From: Acinetobacter cumulans
GTDB lineage: Bacteria; Pseudomonadota; Gammaproteobacteria; Pseudomonadales; Moraxellaceae
DNA length: 64,000 nt
Reading direction: 5' to 3'
Assembly (NCBI RefSeq): GCF_003024525.3
Contig: NZ_CP035934.2
Coordinates: 744,001 to 808,000 of the forward strand
The notes beneath the pieces were generated by a model. It had not been told where the DNA came from and did not search any database. It was given only the letters and a program-made list of their open reading frames with translations. A program made the position numbers and the translations under genes. Position 1 is the first letter of the stretch; the number at the start of each line of letters is the position of its first letter. Positions 39,219-48,617 of this stretch are shown one piece after another.

Positions 39219-39350
39219 AGTTTTTATATTTTCTCAGATATTTTTTGAGTTTTCATAGATTTCTAAAAATTTAGTTCCGTAACTACGTTGCGATTCTTTG
39301 CTTCTAAACGGAAAGGAAATATAACGAAATTATTTATAGTAATAGTTTCT

Positions 39351-39501
39351 CCCTCTCCCTATGGGAGAGGGTTGGGGTGAGGGTGTTTTAATAATTGGGA
39401 ATACGAGCCTTACTTTTGACGGATCAAAAGTAACAAAAATCCTTTGTTCGTTAGAGGGTGCGTCCGTATGCTCCTAACGAACGGGCGACATCCATGTCGC
39501 T
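39351..39501 (+). repeat. Multi-hairpin repeat, left copy
   Basis: Four hairpins in a row: CCCTCTCCC/GGGAGAGGG (39351-39371, 3-base loop), TTACTTTTGA/TCAAAAGTAA (39410-39433), GTTCGTTAG/CTAACGAAC (39446-39482) and GCGACAT-CC-ATGTCGC (39485-39500). The same order and motifs appear on the other side of the DUF4145 gene in inverted orientation. The area between the operon terminator and the DUF4145 stop has no gene. Confidence 0.8.
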
Positions 39502-39529
39502 AGTCACGTTATTAGATTTATAGTGAATT

Positions 39530-40270
39530 CTAAGATTTTGCTCGACGTTCCAATCTTCTTCTACTTGATTCTTTAATTTGTTCAGGCACTGTATAAATTT
39601 CAGTTAATAGTGCTTCTGTGAAATCTAAACAATCTAACGCTTCATTCTCACCAGTATTTCCATCATGTGCCGAATCATTGCCATCATGACGAATACAATG
39701 AGCAAGCTCCTCTAATCGTTTAGGTATTTTTTGTTTTTCAATTAGGAAATCAATTCGATTAGCTAATTTATTTCTTTGGTCTTTATTTAGTTGGTGCTCA
39801 GAGGTTTGATTTTCTTCTAAAAATTTGTTTAATAAATCTTTTGTGACAAGGTCGAGGCATAATCTAAACATAGAGCCACTCGCAACAAAACAACTCATCG
39901 AAAGACATTTTGTAGCTTCATCAAAAATATCTTTGATAGTTTCCGGTACAGAATGAGGGCACAACCTCTGATTTTTAGTTGGTGGAATAAGTAGTCTATT
40001 AACTTCAAAATGGTCATTTATATTTGTTTTTTCATTTAGACATAGGTTCGAGTCAAAAGAAGAATATTCGTTCGGGTAAAGATCTCTAAAGTTGTTTCCT
40101 TTTTGAATGATTAAAATACATCCTTTTTTACAATGACTACATTGAGAAAAAGCTTCCCAATGGATTTGGTGCTGATAATAGCTATTTTTATGAATAGTTG
40201 TAATAAATACATCAAAGCGAATATTGTTAGATCCGCAAAAATTACAATTATGAACGAGGAAATACTTCAT
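39530..40270 (-). CDS. DUF4145 protein with N-terminal zinc-ribbon-like region
   Basis: A 246-residue protein. The N-terminus has CNFCG and CSHCKKG, two CxxC pairs that may bind zinc. The C-terminal part has the DUF4145 pattern SMFRLCLDLVTKDLL followed by LAHCIRHDGNDSAHDG. DUF4145 occurs alone and fused to restriction-type proteins; its activity is not established. The gene is AT-rich relative to its neighbours and is framed by two inverted repeat copies, which marks it as accessory. No clear ribosome binding site is visible. Confidence 0.75.
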   Translation of the reverse strand: MKYFLVHNCNFCGSNNIRFDVFITTIHKNSYYQHQIHWEAFSQCSHCKKGCILIIQKGNNFRDLYPNEYSSFDSNLCLNEKTNINDHFEVNRLLIPPTKNQRLCPHSVPETIKDIFDEATKCLSMSCFVASGSMFRLCLDLVTKDLLNKFLEENQTSEHQLNKDQRNKLANRIDFLIEKQKIPKRLEELAHCIRHDGNDSAHDGNTGENEALDCLDFTEALLTEIYTVPEQIKESSRRRLERRAKS

Positions 40271-40354
40271 TTTTTATCAGTTTATACAGATTTTAATCAT
40301 AGAAATAATACACTGAATTATTCTTTAATCTAGAAGAAATCGAATGATCAGGAA

Positions 40355-40540
40355 GCGACATGGATGTCGCCGTTCACTTGTGGTACATGGACGTATCATC
40401 AAGTGGACAAAAGATTTTTGTTACTTTTGATCTTTCAAAAGTAAGGTACTGCCTACGCAAAGCAATTAATTTTTCATAAAGCCAACATGGGGGAGTGATT
40501 CAATAAATCCTCTCCCTAACCCTCTCCTAAAAAGAGAGGG
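40355..40540 (-). repeat. Multi-hairpin repeat, right copy (inverted)
   Basis: Read on the minus strand it repeats the left copy: CCCTCTC/GAGAGGG (40520-40540), TTACTTTTGA/TCAAAAGTAA (40421-40444), a hairpin with changed arms GTTCACTTG/CAAGTGGAC (40372-40408) and GCGACAT-GG-ATGTCGC (40355-40370). The distance between the first two hairpins is longer than in the left copy (about 75 instead of 38 bases). Confidence 0.8.
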
Positions 40541-40553
40541 AACTTAAAGGCAT

Positions 40554-40584
40554 AAAAAAAGCCCCTACATCGTAGAGGCTTTTT
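40554..40584 (-). terminator. metG terminator
   Basis: On the minus strand AAAAGCCTCTAC, short loop, GTAGGGGCTTTTTTT, 18 bp past the metG stop. Confidence 0.8.
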
Positions 40585-40601
40585 ATCTAAGACTTTAAAT
40601 C

Positions 40602-42659
40602 TTAAGACACTTTATCACCAGCTTTAGCACCAGTTTCAGGTGAAATCACCCAAACACCTTCGCCATTACCCGCAGCGAGTACCATACCGTTAGAAATACC
40701 AAAACGCATCTTACGCGGTGCAAGGTTAGCCACCATCACCACCAATTTGCCTTTAAGGTCCTCAGGTTGGTAGAACTCACGAATACCGCTAAATACATTA
40801 CGTGGCTCAGCTTCACCGACATTTAACGTCAATTGAAGTAGCTTGTCAGAACCTTCAACCGTTGCAGCTTCTAAAACTTCAGCTACACGTAGGTCAACTT
40901 TCATAAAGTCTTCGATGCCAATAATTTCAGCTTCACCGACTTTAGGCTCTGGTTTCTTTTCAGCTTTCTTCTCTTTTTTCTTTTCCGCTTTTGGCACTTC
41001 CGCAGGGGCAGCTAAAGAATCTTTAGATGCATCGACCATCGCAGCAACTGCTTTCGGGTCTACACGTTGCATCAATGGTTGGAATTGAGCAATTTCATGA
41101 TCAACCAAAATCGTTTGTACAGAAGCAAAGTCGAAAGATTCTAATTTTAAGAAGCTCTGAACTTCTGCTGCCAATGTAGGCAATACAGGTGCAAGATACA
41201 CCGCCAATTGACGGAATAAGTTAATACCGACAGAACATACATCATGAACTTGTTGTTCTTCGCCTTCAATTTTCGCTAAAGCCCAAGGCTTTTTCTCGTC
41301 GATATATTGGTTGGCTTTGTCAGCAAGCGCCATGATTTCACGGATTGCCGCAGAGAATTCACGCGCTTCGTATTGAGCAGCGATTGACGCACCTGCATCA
41401 ATAAAGCTTTGAACCAATTCAGGCTCTGCACAAGTCGCAGAAAGTTTGTTATCAAATTTTGTATTAATGAATTTCGCACAACGGCTTGCGATGTTGACCA
41501 CTTTACCAACAAGGTCTGAATTCACTTTCTGAACGAAATCATCAAGGTTCAAATCAGAATCTTCAACTTTGTCAGAAAGTTTAGACGCGAAGTAGTAACG
41601 TAAGTATTCAGGGTTTAAATGCTCAAGATACGTTTCCGCTTTAATGAACGTACCGCGAGATTTAGACATCTTCTGACCGTTTACAGTCAAGAAACCGTTT
41701 ACGAATAAGCTTGTTGGGGTACGGTAGTTTGCACCTTCAAGCATTGCAGGCCAGAACAACGCATGGAAGTAAACGATGTCTTTACCAATGAAGTGATAAA
41801 CTTCATTTTTCGAATCTTTTTTCCAGTAGTCGTCAAAGCTTAGGTCAGGACGTTTAGTTTTGATGTAGTTTTCAAAGCTCGACATATAGCCGATTGGCGC
41901 ATCTACCCAAACGTAGAAATATTTGTTTGGCGCATCTGGAATTTCAAAACCGAAGTAAGGCGCATCACGAGAAATATCCCAATCAGATAAACCTGCTTCA
42001 AACCATTCATCCAACTTGTTGGCAATCGACACAGGTAGACGACCTTCATCACGTGTCCATTTTTGTAGGTATTCACCAAAGTTCGGCAGTTTAAAGAAGT
42101 AGTGATCTGAAGATTTTTCTACAGGTGTCGCACCGCTTAACGTCGATTTTGGATTCAACAATTCAGTTGCGTTGTATGTTGTACCGCAAACTTCACATGA
42201 ATCGCCGTATTGGTCTTCTGCTTTACATTTCGGGCATGTGCCTTTAATGAAACGGTCCGACAAGAACATTGCTTTTTCAGGATCAAACAATTGCGTTACA
42301 GGACGTACTGCAATGTTGTTTGCTTCGCGGTTTTTAATATAAATCTCAGAAGCACGTGCTTGGTTTTCAGCACTGTTGGTTGAGTCGTAATGGTCAAAAT
42401 CAACTTTAAAGCCAGCAAAGTCACGCTCATGTTCTTTTTGTACATTGGCAATTTGCTGTTCAGGTGTAATGCCGTTGGCTTCTGCACGTAGCATGATTGC
42501 TGTGCCGTGAGCATCGTCCGCACATACATAAGTCACGTTATGACCCATTGCACGCATGGCACGAACCCAAATATCTGCTTGGATATAACCGAGTAAATGA
42601 CCCATGTGAATTGGGCCATTCGCGTATGGAAGGGCATTAGTAACTAAAATATTACGCAC
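40602..42659 (-). CDS. metG: Methionine-tRNA ligase
   Basis: A 685-residue class I synthetase. HMGH at residues 18-21 is the HIGH motif, KMSKS lies in [11 protein letters not shown] (about residue 330), and a zinc knuckle [18 protein letters not shown] is near residue 145. A Lys/Glu-rich linker ([18 protein letters not shown]) leads to a C-terminal tRNA-binding EMAP-like domain ([21 protein letters not shown]). It charges initiator and elongator tRNA-Met. Length and domains are complete. The start ATG at 42659 matches the usual family start. Confidence 0.97.
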   Translation of the reverse strand: MRNILVTNALPYANGPIHMGHLLGYIQADIWVRAMRAMGHNVTYVCADDAHGTAIMLRAEANGITPEQQIANVQKEHERDFAGFKVDFDHYDSTNSAENQARASEIYIKNREANNIAVRPVTQLFDPEKAMFLSDRFIKGTCPKCKAEDQYGDSCEVCGTTYNATELLNPKSTLSGATPVEKSSDHYFFKLPNFGEYLQKWTRDEGRLPVSIANKLDEWFEAGLSDWDISRDAPYFGFEIPDAPNKYFYVWVDAPIGYMSSFENYIKTKRPDLSFDDYWKKDSKNEVYHFIGKDIVYFHALFWPAMLEGANYRTPTSLFVNGFLTVNGQKMSKSRGTFIKAETYLEHLNPEYLRYYFASKLSDKVEDSDLNLDDFVQKVNSDLVGKVVNIASRCAKFINTKFDNKLSATCAEPELVQSFIDAGASIAAQYEAREFSAAIREIMALADKANQYIDEKKPWALAKIEGEEQQVHDVCSVGINLFRQLAVYLAPVLPTLAAEVQSFLKLESFDFASVQTILVDHEIAQFQPLMQRVDPKAVAAMVDASKDSLAAPAEVPKAEKKKEKKAEKKPEPKVGEAEIIGIEDFMKVDLRVAEVLEAATVEGSDKLLQLTLNVGEAEPRNVFSGIREFYQPEDLKGKLVVMVANLAPRKMRFGISNGMVLAAGNGEGVWVISPETGAKAGDKVS

Positions 42660-43008
42660 GGATTAACTCTCTCAGTCGTATTCATTATGCAATGGGCAAT
42701 AATTTTACCTGATCAAAGAAGGAATACAAAGCAAAGCTTTATCTGAATGTCGGTCACGCAGACCGTGTAGACGCATATCGAAAGGGTGAGCATCGCAAGA
42801 GTTATCTATAAAATGAATAGGCTTTTGTGCTCATGCTTTGATCGGACTGTACTGAAGGCGGATGTGCTGAAGAAAGTTAGATTAGAAAATGTATGGGAAT
42901 TTTAAGCGAGCGAATAAAAAAGGATCGATCATACTTTACATCATCGATCCTTGGTATTGCGCAGTGCTAGATGGCTAATTCAAATGCAACAGTGGCTATC
43001 TGCTGATA
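42660..43008. other. 349-bp intergenic stretch between metG and ppiC
   Basis: No gene is seen. It holds the metG control region and, at 42916-42952, the terminator of the mutM-ppiC pair. Confidence 0.5.
42916..42952 (-). terminator. Terminator of mutM-ppiC
   Basis: AAGGATCGAT/ATCGATCCTT, a perfect 10-bp stem with a 13-base loop; on the minus strand it is followed by TTTTT. Confidence 0.65.
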
Positions 43009-43293
43009 TTAAAAATCCATACGGAATTTAATTTCTAATAAATGCCAGCCAAATTGGCTTTTGATTGGGCCATGTAATTCACGTTCTGGCAAAGTAAACA
43101 CCGCTTTGTCGATTGGGCCAACCAGCTGACCTTTTTTAATGTCGCCGAGTTCACCGCCTTTTTTGCTTGAAGGGCAAGTCGAATCTTGCTTTGCAATTTT
43201 GGCAAAGTCTGCGCCGTCTTTAATTTTCTTTTTAAGCTGTTCAGCAAGTTCTTTATCTTTCACTAAAATGTGGCGGACAATGGCAGATTTCAT
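43009..43293 (-). CDS. ppiC: Parvulin-type peptidyl-prolyl isomerase
   Basis: A 94-residue single-domain parvulin: VRHILVKDKELAEQL, FAKIAKQDSTCPSSKKGGELG, and SQFGWHLLEI at the end, all the usual PpiC motifs. It has no signal peptide, so it acts in the cytoplasm, speeding proline isomerisation. It overlaps the mutM stop by 4 bp and is its operon partner. Confidence 0.92.
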   Translation of the reverse strand: MKSAIVRHILVKDKELAEQLKKKIKDGADFAKIAKQDSTCPSSKKGGELGDIKKGQLVGPIDKAVFTLPERELHGPIKSQFGWHLLEIKFRMDF

Positions 43294-44129
43294 TTTTTAC
43301 CTCGTTGAACTGTTTTTACTTGCTTAAAGGGTTGGCATTCTGGACAAAACACGGATGCGCGTTGACCTAGTTTAATATTTTCCAAAGTCGTTTCACAGTT
43401 AATGCACATTTCACCCGCACGGCCATAAGCCAATAGGGTTTGCTGGAAATAGCCATTTTCGCCCATGGCATTGGTGTAGTCACGTAATGTCGAACCGCCT
43501 AGATCAATGGCTTGCTTTAAGATGCGTTTGATTTCAATAACTAATTTTTCAACCTGTTGCTGGCTTAAATCCTTTGCAGGTTGTGCAGGATGAATCCCCA
43601 AATTAAATAAACTTTCCGTGGCGTAAATATTGCCCACACCTACGACCACATGGTTGTCCATAATGGCCACTTTAATGGCGGTATTTTTATTTTTAAGCTT
43701 GTCGGCCAAATAGGGCGCATCAAAGTGATCACTTAAAGGTTCAGGCCCTAAGGTGTCAATGAGCTTGGTTTGTGAGTCTTCATTTAGCCATAAAATACAG
43801 CCAAAACGACGCGGGTCGTGGTAGCGCAGTTGCATATCTTCAAATTGAATAATCAGATGATCATGCTTGCGGTATTCTTCATGTGATTCACAGATCCGAA
43901 AACTGCCTGACATGCCCAAATGCCACAGCATGCTGTCTTGTTCAAAGCTGGCCAAAATATATTTTGAACGGCGCGAAAGTTGCTGCAAGCATTGGCCAAC
44001 CAGTTTGTTTAGGTCATTTGGAATAGGCCAGCGCAGGCTACTTTGACGGACTTCAACGGATTGCACACGTTGACCGAGCAACGGTAAAAGACTGGTCTTG
44101 GTGGTTTCAACTTCTGGTAATTCAGGCAT
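43290..44129 (-). CDS. mutM: Formamidopyrimidine-DNA glycosylase
   Basis: A 279-residue protein starting MPELPEVETT: after Met removal, Pro1 is the nucleophile and Glu2 the catalytic acid. The C-terminus is the zinc finger CINCETTLENIKLGQRASVFCPEC with two CxxC pairs. It removes 8-oxoguanine and formamidopyrimidines from DNA and nicks the site. ppiC follows with a 4-bp overlap. Confidence 0.96.
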   Translation of the reverse strand: MPELPEVETTKTSLLPLLGQRVQSVEVRQSSLRWPIPNDLNKLVGQCLQQLSRRSKYILASFEQDSMLWHLGMSGSFRICESHEEYRKHDHLIIQFEDMQLRYHDPRRFGCILWLNEDSQTKLIDTLGPEPLSDHFDAPYLADKLKNKNTAIKVAIMDNHVVVGVGNIYATESLFNLGIHPAQPAKDLSQQQVEKLVIEIKRILKQAIDLGGSTLRDYTNAMGENGYFQQTLLAYGRAGEMCINCETTLENIKLGQRASVFCPECQPFKQVKTVQRGKK

Positions 44130-44581
44130 TGTGTCAGGTGTACTTTGGAGTTGAGGCTAATATTGGGATGTTTACGATGGTTTACAAGGCATAGCGTATA
44201 AAGCTTCGAACAGAATAAACATGCCATGTACTGTGTAATAGCCCAACCTAAGCAGAACAACTCGGATTGATTGTCCTTAGGTTGAAGTCATCTGAATGTC
44301 GTACAGGATTTGGTGTTGGTATTTAATTATAAGATATTGAAATCATGATATTGGAGTCTAAATTTGAGCCTATGTGCAGGCATTAAAATGAATAAATCAC
44401 TACTTAGTTAAATGTTTTTAAATAAATTTATATAACAATAAATATTTCATAAATTAAAGTTTGTTAAATAATAAAAATAATGCTGAGATTTAATTGTAAA
44501 TATTATGTAACTTTTACACCAAATGGTGTAACCCTTTGTGTGGGGGCATCTTGTAACTCTCTCAAAATTTAGGTTTTTCCG
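44130..44581. other. 452-bp intergenic region upstream of the porin gene
   Basis: Divergent region between mutM and the OprB-type porin. It is AT-rich and without an open gene; it holds a perfect palindrome at 44514-44531, listed separately. Confidence 0.5.
44514..44531. promoter_or_regulatory. Candidate operator upstream of the OprB-type porin gene
   Basis: TTACACCAAATGGTGTAA: perfect 8-bp arms around AA, 50 bp before the start codon. No T tract follows, so it is not a terminator. The regulator is unknown. Confidence 0.5.
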
Positions 44582-45844
44582 ATGAAAAATTTTACTCTAG
44601 CGATCATACCCCTTTGTCTTATGGCGAGTATGAGCAATGTCTTTGCTGCTGAACAGGCATTTGATAGCAAAGGTCAATATATGCTGGGTGATTGGAATGG
44701 TAAGCGTACCGAATTGGCTCAACAAGGTGTGAAATTTGAAGCCAATATTGCAGCCGATGTGGCTTATTTGGCTGACGGTGGGCGCAATGAAGATCACGCT
44801 GCTACAGTAGCCAGCCAACTTTGGTTGGGAACAGCTTTAGATATGGAAAAACTTGCGGGTTGGGATGGGGTTACAGTTCGTGCTGTGGTTACAGCTCGCC
44901 AAGGCCAAAGTACAACATTAGATGACTTACAAGACCGCAGTGCACCACAACTGGCCAATGTACAAGCAAACTTTGGCCGTGGTAACCAAAAGACGCGTTT
45001 GTCTGAGCTTTCGATTGAAAAGAAATTTAAAGAGCAAGGTTTAAGTATTAAAGCTGGCCGTTTAGGTTTAGGCATGGACTTTAACGTGATGGCTTGTGAT
45101 TTCCAAAGTACTGCATTTTGTGCTGCGCAAATGGGTAAATGGCAGGGCAATATGTGGATGAACACGCCTGTTTCTCAATGGGGTGCACGTGTAAAACAGC
45201 AGTTGAATCCTGAGTGGGCAGTACAAGTTGGTGTATATGAATTTAACCCTGAAAATGCATTAGAACGTCATGGTTGGAATTTAGATACAGACAATGCAGA
45301 TGGTGTCACCATTCCTGCAGAAGTGATTTGGACACCAAAAACATTGGTGAATGGCTTGGCTGGTAGTTACCGCTTAGGGGCTTTGTATAACACTGCCAAT
45401 GAAGTGAAAAACCAAAAAGATATTGCCAATACCACAGATGCGAAAAACCGTACTTTTGCAGGCTGGTTGGCGATAGAACAACAGCTCACTTCAACAGGTG
45501 AAGGCAAGCGCGGTTTACATAGCTTTGCAAATTTTACATGGCATGATCGTGTGACCAATAAAGTAGATAACTCACAGCAAGTCGGCTTGAAATATATTGG
45601 ATTGGCAGATCGCTTACCTAACGACATGATTGGTTTAGGCTTAAACCGCGTGCACGTGAATGACCGTCTTTCACAAACCACTTACGATGCAAGTGCAGAA
45701 TATAATATCGAGCTGAACTATAGCCATAACCCAACCAAATGGTTAACGCTACGTCCAAACTTACAATATGTCATTAACCCAGGTTCTACCAACCGTGTTG
45801 ATAATGCATTGGTACTTGGCTTAAGTTCAAAAGTGACTTTCTAA
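44582..45844 (+). CDS. OprB-family carbohydrate porin
   Basis: A 420-residue protein with a signal peptide ending in VFAA. The first mature residues (YMLGDWNGKRTELAQQGVKFEANIAADVAYLADGG) are the OprB pattern, and the protein ends in aromatic/charged alternation and F (LVLGLSSKVTF), the outer membrane beta-barrel signature. It would allow sugars across the outer membrane. A palindromic operator candidate lies upstream. No sugar transporter is adjacent. Confidence 0.88.
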   Translation: MKNFTLAIIPLCLMASMSNVFAAEQAFDSKGQYMLGDWNGKRTELAQQGVKFEANIAADVAYLADGGRNEDHAATVASQLWLGTALDMEKLAGWDGVTVRAVVTARQGQSTTLDDLQDRSAPQLANVQANFGRGNQKTRLSELSIEKKFKEQGLSIKAGRLGLGMDFNVMACDFQSTAFCAAQMGKWQGNMWMNTPVSQWGARVKQQLNPEWAVQVGVYEFNPENALERHGWNLDTDNADGVTIPAEVIWTPKTLVNGLAGSYRLGALYNTANEVKNQKDIANTTDAKNRTFAGWLAIEQQLTSTGEGKRGLHSFANFTWHDRVTNKVDNSQQVGLKYIGLADRLPNDMIGLGLNRVHVNDRLSQTTYDASAEYNIELNYSHNPTKWLTLRPNLQYVINPGSTNRVDNALVLGLSSKVTF

Positions 45845-45868
45845 GCACTTTACATCTTGTATAGCATA

Positions 45869-45901
45869 TAAAAAAACAGGCGACTTAAAGCCTGTTTTTT
45901 T
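45869..45901 (+). terminator. Terminator of the porin gene
   Basis: AAAAAACAGGC, an 8-base loop, GCCTGTTTTTTT, 25 bp after the stop. Confidence 0.85.
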
Positions 45902-46270
45902 ATGCACGAGCATTGCTCAGACTTGGGTATAGACACTTAAGTTTAGAAGTGTAATTGAGAATGTAGTTTATGGAAATTTGTTGTTAGACCTCTGATGGGG
46001 AAGATAAAAGTGTGGCCATGATTGACGTTTAAGCTATGAATGTATACGCGTACGAAACGAAAACAGCCATCCTGAAAAAGTCATGGTGATAGGGAATGAT
46101 TTGCAAAAAAAAGTATGCATCAAAGCAATCATTATTCCTTTAAAATTGATGAAAAATATACAAATATTATGGTTGTCAATCCGCCTGATGAACGCTATTT
46201 TGAAGTGGCCAAAGGTTTAAACTAGACTGCTGGTGAAAGTATAAACAATCATTGAAAAATAAAACCGAGG
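45902..46270. other. 369-bp stretch with a possible decayed gene
   Basis: At 46115-46225 a 36-codon frame reads KIDEKYTNIMVVNPPDERYF and then stops; upstream, other frames read VMVIGNDLQKK. It looks protein-like but is broken by stops and frame changes, so it may be a gene remnant. Evidence is weak and no family is recognised. Confidence 0.25.
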
Positions 46271-47398
46271 ATGAACGTGACTTTATTGTTTAAGCCTTTG
46301 CAGTTCGGACAGTTAACGCTGTCAAATCGAATTTTGATTGCACCCATGTGCCAATATTCTGCCAATGAGCAAGGGGAGCTCAGTTTTTGGCATGAACAGC
46401 AGTGGGCAAATTATGCGTTGTCTGGGGCGGGTCTGTGTATTGTTGAAGCAACAGCAGTACAGCCTGAAGGCCGAATTAGCTATGCAGATTTAGGTCTGTG
46501 GAATGAGCAGCAAGCAGCACAGATGAAAGCATTGCTGACGAAAGTGAAAACACTGTCACCTATGCCATTTGCAATACAGTTGGCGCATGCAGGGCGTAAA
46601 GCTTCGACGGATAAACCGTGGCAGGGCCGAGGTCAAATGGCACCAGCGCATGCGCAGGGCTGGCAAACGGTTTCTGCAAGTAGCATTCCTTTTACGGAAC
46701 AAGATCATGCACCGCATGCTTTAAGCCAAGTCGAAATTCAGCAGATCATTGCGGACTTTGCAGCTTCTGCTAAGCGTGCGGTCGATGCGGGCTTTGAGCT
46801 GATTGAATTACACGCAGCACATGGCTATTTGTTGCATCAATTTATGTCGCCACTGTCGAATCACCGAGAGGATGAATATGGAGGCAGTTTTGCCAATCGT
46901 ATTCGTTTAACTTTAGAAGTATTGCAAGCCATGAAGGATGCTGTACCTGAAGGCTATCCGATTGGCGTACGTATTTCTGCCAGTGATTGGATGGATCATG
47001 TAGACAGTTGGACACTTGAACAGAGTGTAGAATTGGCGCAATCTTTAGAACAGCTTGGCGCGGCCTATATTCATGTATCTTCGGCAGGTTTACATCAGGC
47101 GCAACAAATTGATATACATGCCAATTATCAAGTTCCTTTTGCGGCAGCTGTAAAGCAAGCTGTAAACATTCCTGTGATTGCCGTGGGTTTGATTACTGAA
47201 GCCATGCAGGCCGAAGGAATTTTACAGTATGAACAGGCCGATGCGATTGCCATTGCACGTGCCGTACTTTATGACCCACGTTGGCCTTGGCATGCAGCTG
47301 TGGAATTGGGTGAAGTGATTGCCATTGCACCGCAGTATTTACGCTGTCAGCCACATGCTTTAAACAGTCAATTTGAACCCTTTTCACTCAAGAATTGA
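46271..47398 (+). CDS. NADH:flavin oxidoreductase, old yellow enzyme family (YqjM-like)
   Basis: A 375-residue TIM-barrel flavoprotein. PMCQYSA (C27) is the YqjM-type cysteine near FMN. FAIQLAHAGRKAS, ELHAAHGYLLHQFMSPLSNHR and DAIAIARAVLYDPRWPWHAA are the substrate and FMN phosphate regions. These enzymes reduce activated C=C bonds with NAD(P)H, often for detoxification. GAGG precedes the ATG. It is followed by a terminator hairpin and stands alone. Confidence 0.9.
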   Translation: MNVTLLFKPLQFGQLTLSNRILIAPMCQYSANEQGELSFWHEQQWANYALSGAGLCIVEATAVQPEGRISYADLGLWNEQQAAQMKALLTKVKTLSPMPFAIQLAHAGRKASTDKPWQGRGQMAPAHAQGWQTVSASSIPFTEQDHAPHALSQVEIQQIIADFAASAKRAVDAGFELIELHAAHGYLLHQFMSPLSNHREDEYGGSFANRIRLTLEVLQAMKDAVPEGYPIGVRISASDWMDHVDSWTLEQSVELAQSLEQLGAAYIHVSSAGLHQAQQIDIHANYQVPFAAAVKQAVNIPVIAVGLITEAMQAEGILQYEQADAIAIARAVLYDPRWPWHAAVELGEVIAIAPQYLRCQPHALNSQFEPFSLKN

Positions 47399-47450
47399 GT
47401 TTAAGTGCAGAGCATTACGCTAAAATGAAGCTATTGAGTTAAGAATTTTT

Positions 47451-47480
47451 AAACTGCAACTTCGGTTGCAGTTTATTTTT
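47451..47480 (+). terminator. Terminator after the old-yellow-enzyme gene
   Basis: AAACTGCAAC, a TTCG tetraloop, GTTGCAGTTTATTTTT. Confidence 0.7.
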
Positions 47481-47529
47481 GTGCGCGGTTTTTTTGCTCA
47501 GTGCACAATCGAAAACAGGAGTGTAAGGA

Positions 47530-48455
47530 ATGGTTTTTGAAGTCATTATTCCCATATTTATACTATTGGCTTTGGGGTATTTAGCTGTCAAATTGAATGT
47601 GCTGGCTAAAGCTCAGGTCGAAGTGATTGGTAGTTTTGTCATCAAAATCGCTTTGCCTGTACTGATGTTTCAGTCCTTGGCCAGTAAAGACTTTTCCGAA
47701 ATTTGGCTTCCAGATTTTTTTTGGTGTTCGCAGTCGCGGCCTATTTCTGTTATGGCTTAGGGTTTTATCTTAGTATTCGGCATTTTAAACAGCGTATGAG
47801 CCAGGCTTCTATCTTGGCCTTAGGCGCTAGTATGTCTAATACAGGCCTACTGGGGACTGCGGTGCTCAGTCTTTTGCTGGGTAGTAAAGCCATGACCTAC
47901 ATTATGCCAATTTTAATTTTTGAAAGTGTGTTGCTCATTCCAACGGTGTTAATTTTAATAGAATTGGGCAGTCAAAAGGGCGCGAGCGTGGTTGCTGTTT
48001 TTCGAAACACCTTTTTGATGCTTTTTAAAAATCCGCTTTTTGTTAGCGTCATTGCGGGTATTGTATTTGCGGTATTGCATATACCAATGCCAACGCAGTT
48101 GAATGCTGTATTGGATATGTTGGGGCATACCGCATCACCATTGGCTTTGTTTGCGATTGGTGGGGGTATTGTGGGTATGAGTTTGAAATATATGAACCTG
48201 CAAACCATTTATTTGGTCTTGAGCAATAATATTTTAATGCCTGTATTGGTATATGCGGGTTTACGTTATGGTGTAAATGCCAGCCAAGAAATGGTCTATG
48301 CTGGAACTATTATTGCAGCCCTACCCATGCCAACCATTTTTGCCATATTGGGCCAATTGAATGGCTTAAAGGATGAAGCGCTTACACCATTACTCATGAG
48401 CACTATTGTTGGCTTTGCTGGGGTGAGCTGTTTAATTGCGCTGTGGTATGGCTAA
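47530..48455 (+). pseudogene. AEC-family (auxin efflux carrier) transporter, frameshifted
   Basis: Two overlapping frames together make one AEC transporter of about 308 residues, the normal size. Frame one (47530 on) reads up to SEIWLPDFF; frame two continues LVFAVAAYFCYGLGFYLS and the rest to LIALWYG. They join at a run of eight T (47715-47722); one extra T would restore the frame. As it stands the first product would be cut to 76 residues. Sequence beyond the break is well preserved (LGASMSNTGLLGTAVLSLLLG), so the lesion is recent, a phase-variable tract, or a base-calling error. Confidence 0.8.
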
Positions 48456-48564
48456 GGATGTAAGCGATCCTCGCAAATGACGTTAATGCTGAGTAGCTAT
48501 GTTTTTAAGTTTTAAAACTATAGTCTGAAATATATCGACACCTTGCAATAGCATCTCATAATGC

Positions 48565-48596
48565 AAAAAAAAGCCCTGAAGAGTCAGGGCTTTTTT
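48565..48596 (-). terminator. Terminator of the Sel1-repeat gene
   Basis: AAGCCCTGA, an AGAG loop, TCAGGGCTT with A and T tracts. It could work from both sides. Confidence 0.8.
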
Positions 48597-48617
48597 ATCA
48601 CATGCATAGCAAGCAGT

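Noticed and set aside
40133..40333. Plus-strand 66-codon open frame
   Set aside because: Antisense to the N-terminal zinc-ribbon part of the DUF4145 gene; no support of its own.
39345..40545. CRISPR-like array from the repeated hairpins
   Set aside because: There are only two long copies in inverted orientation, with a gene between them, and no regular spacer units or cas genes.
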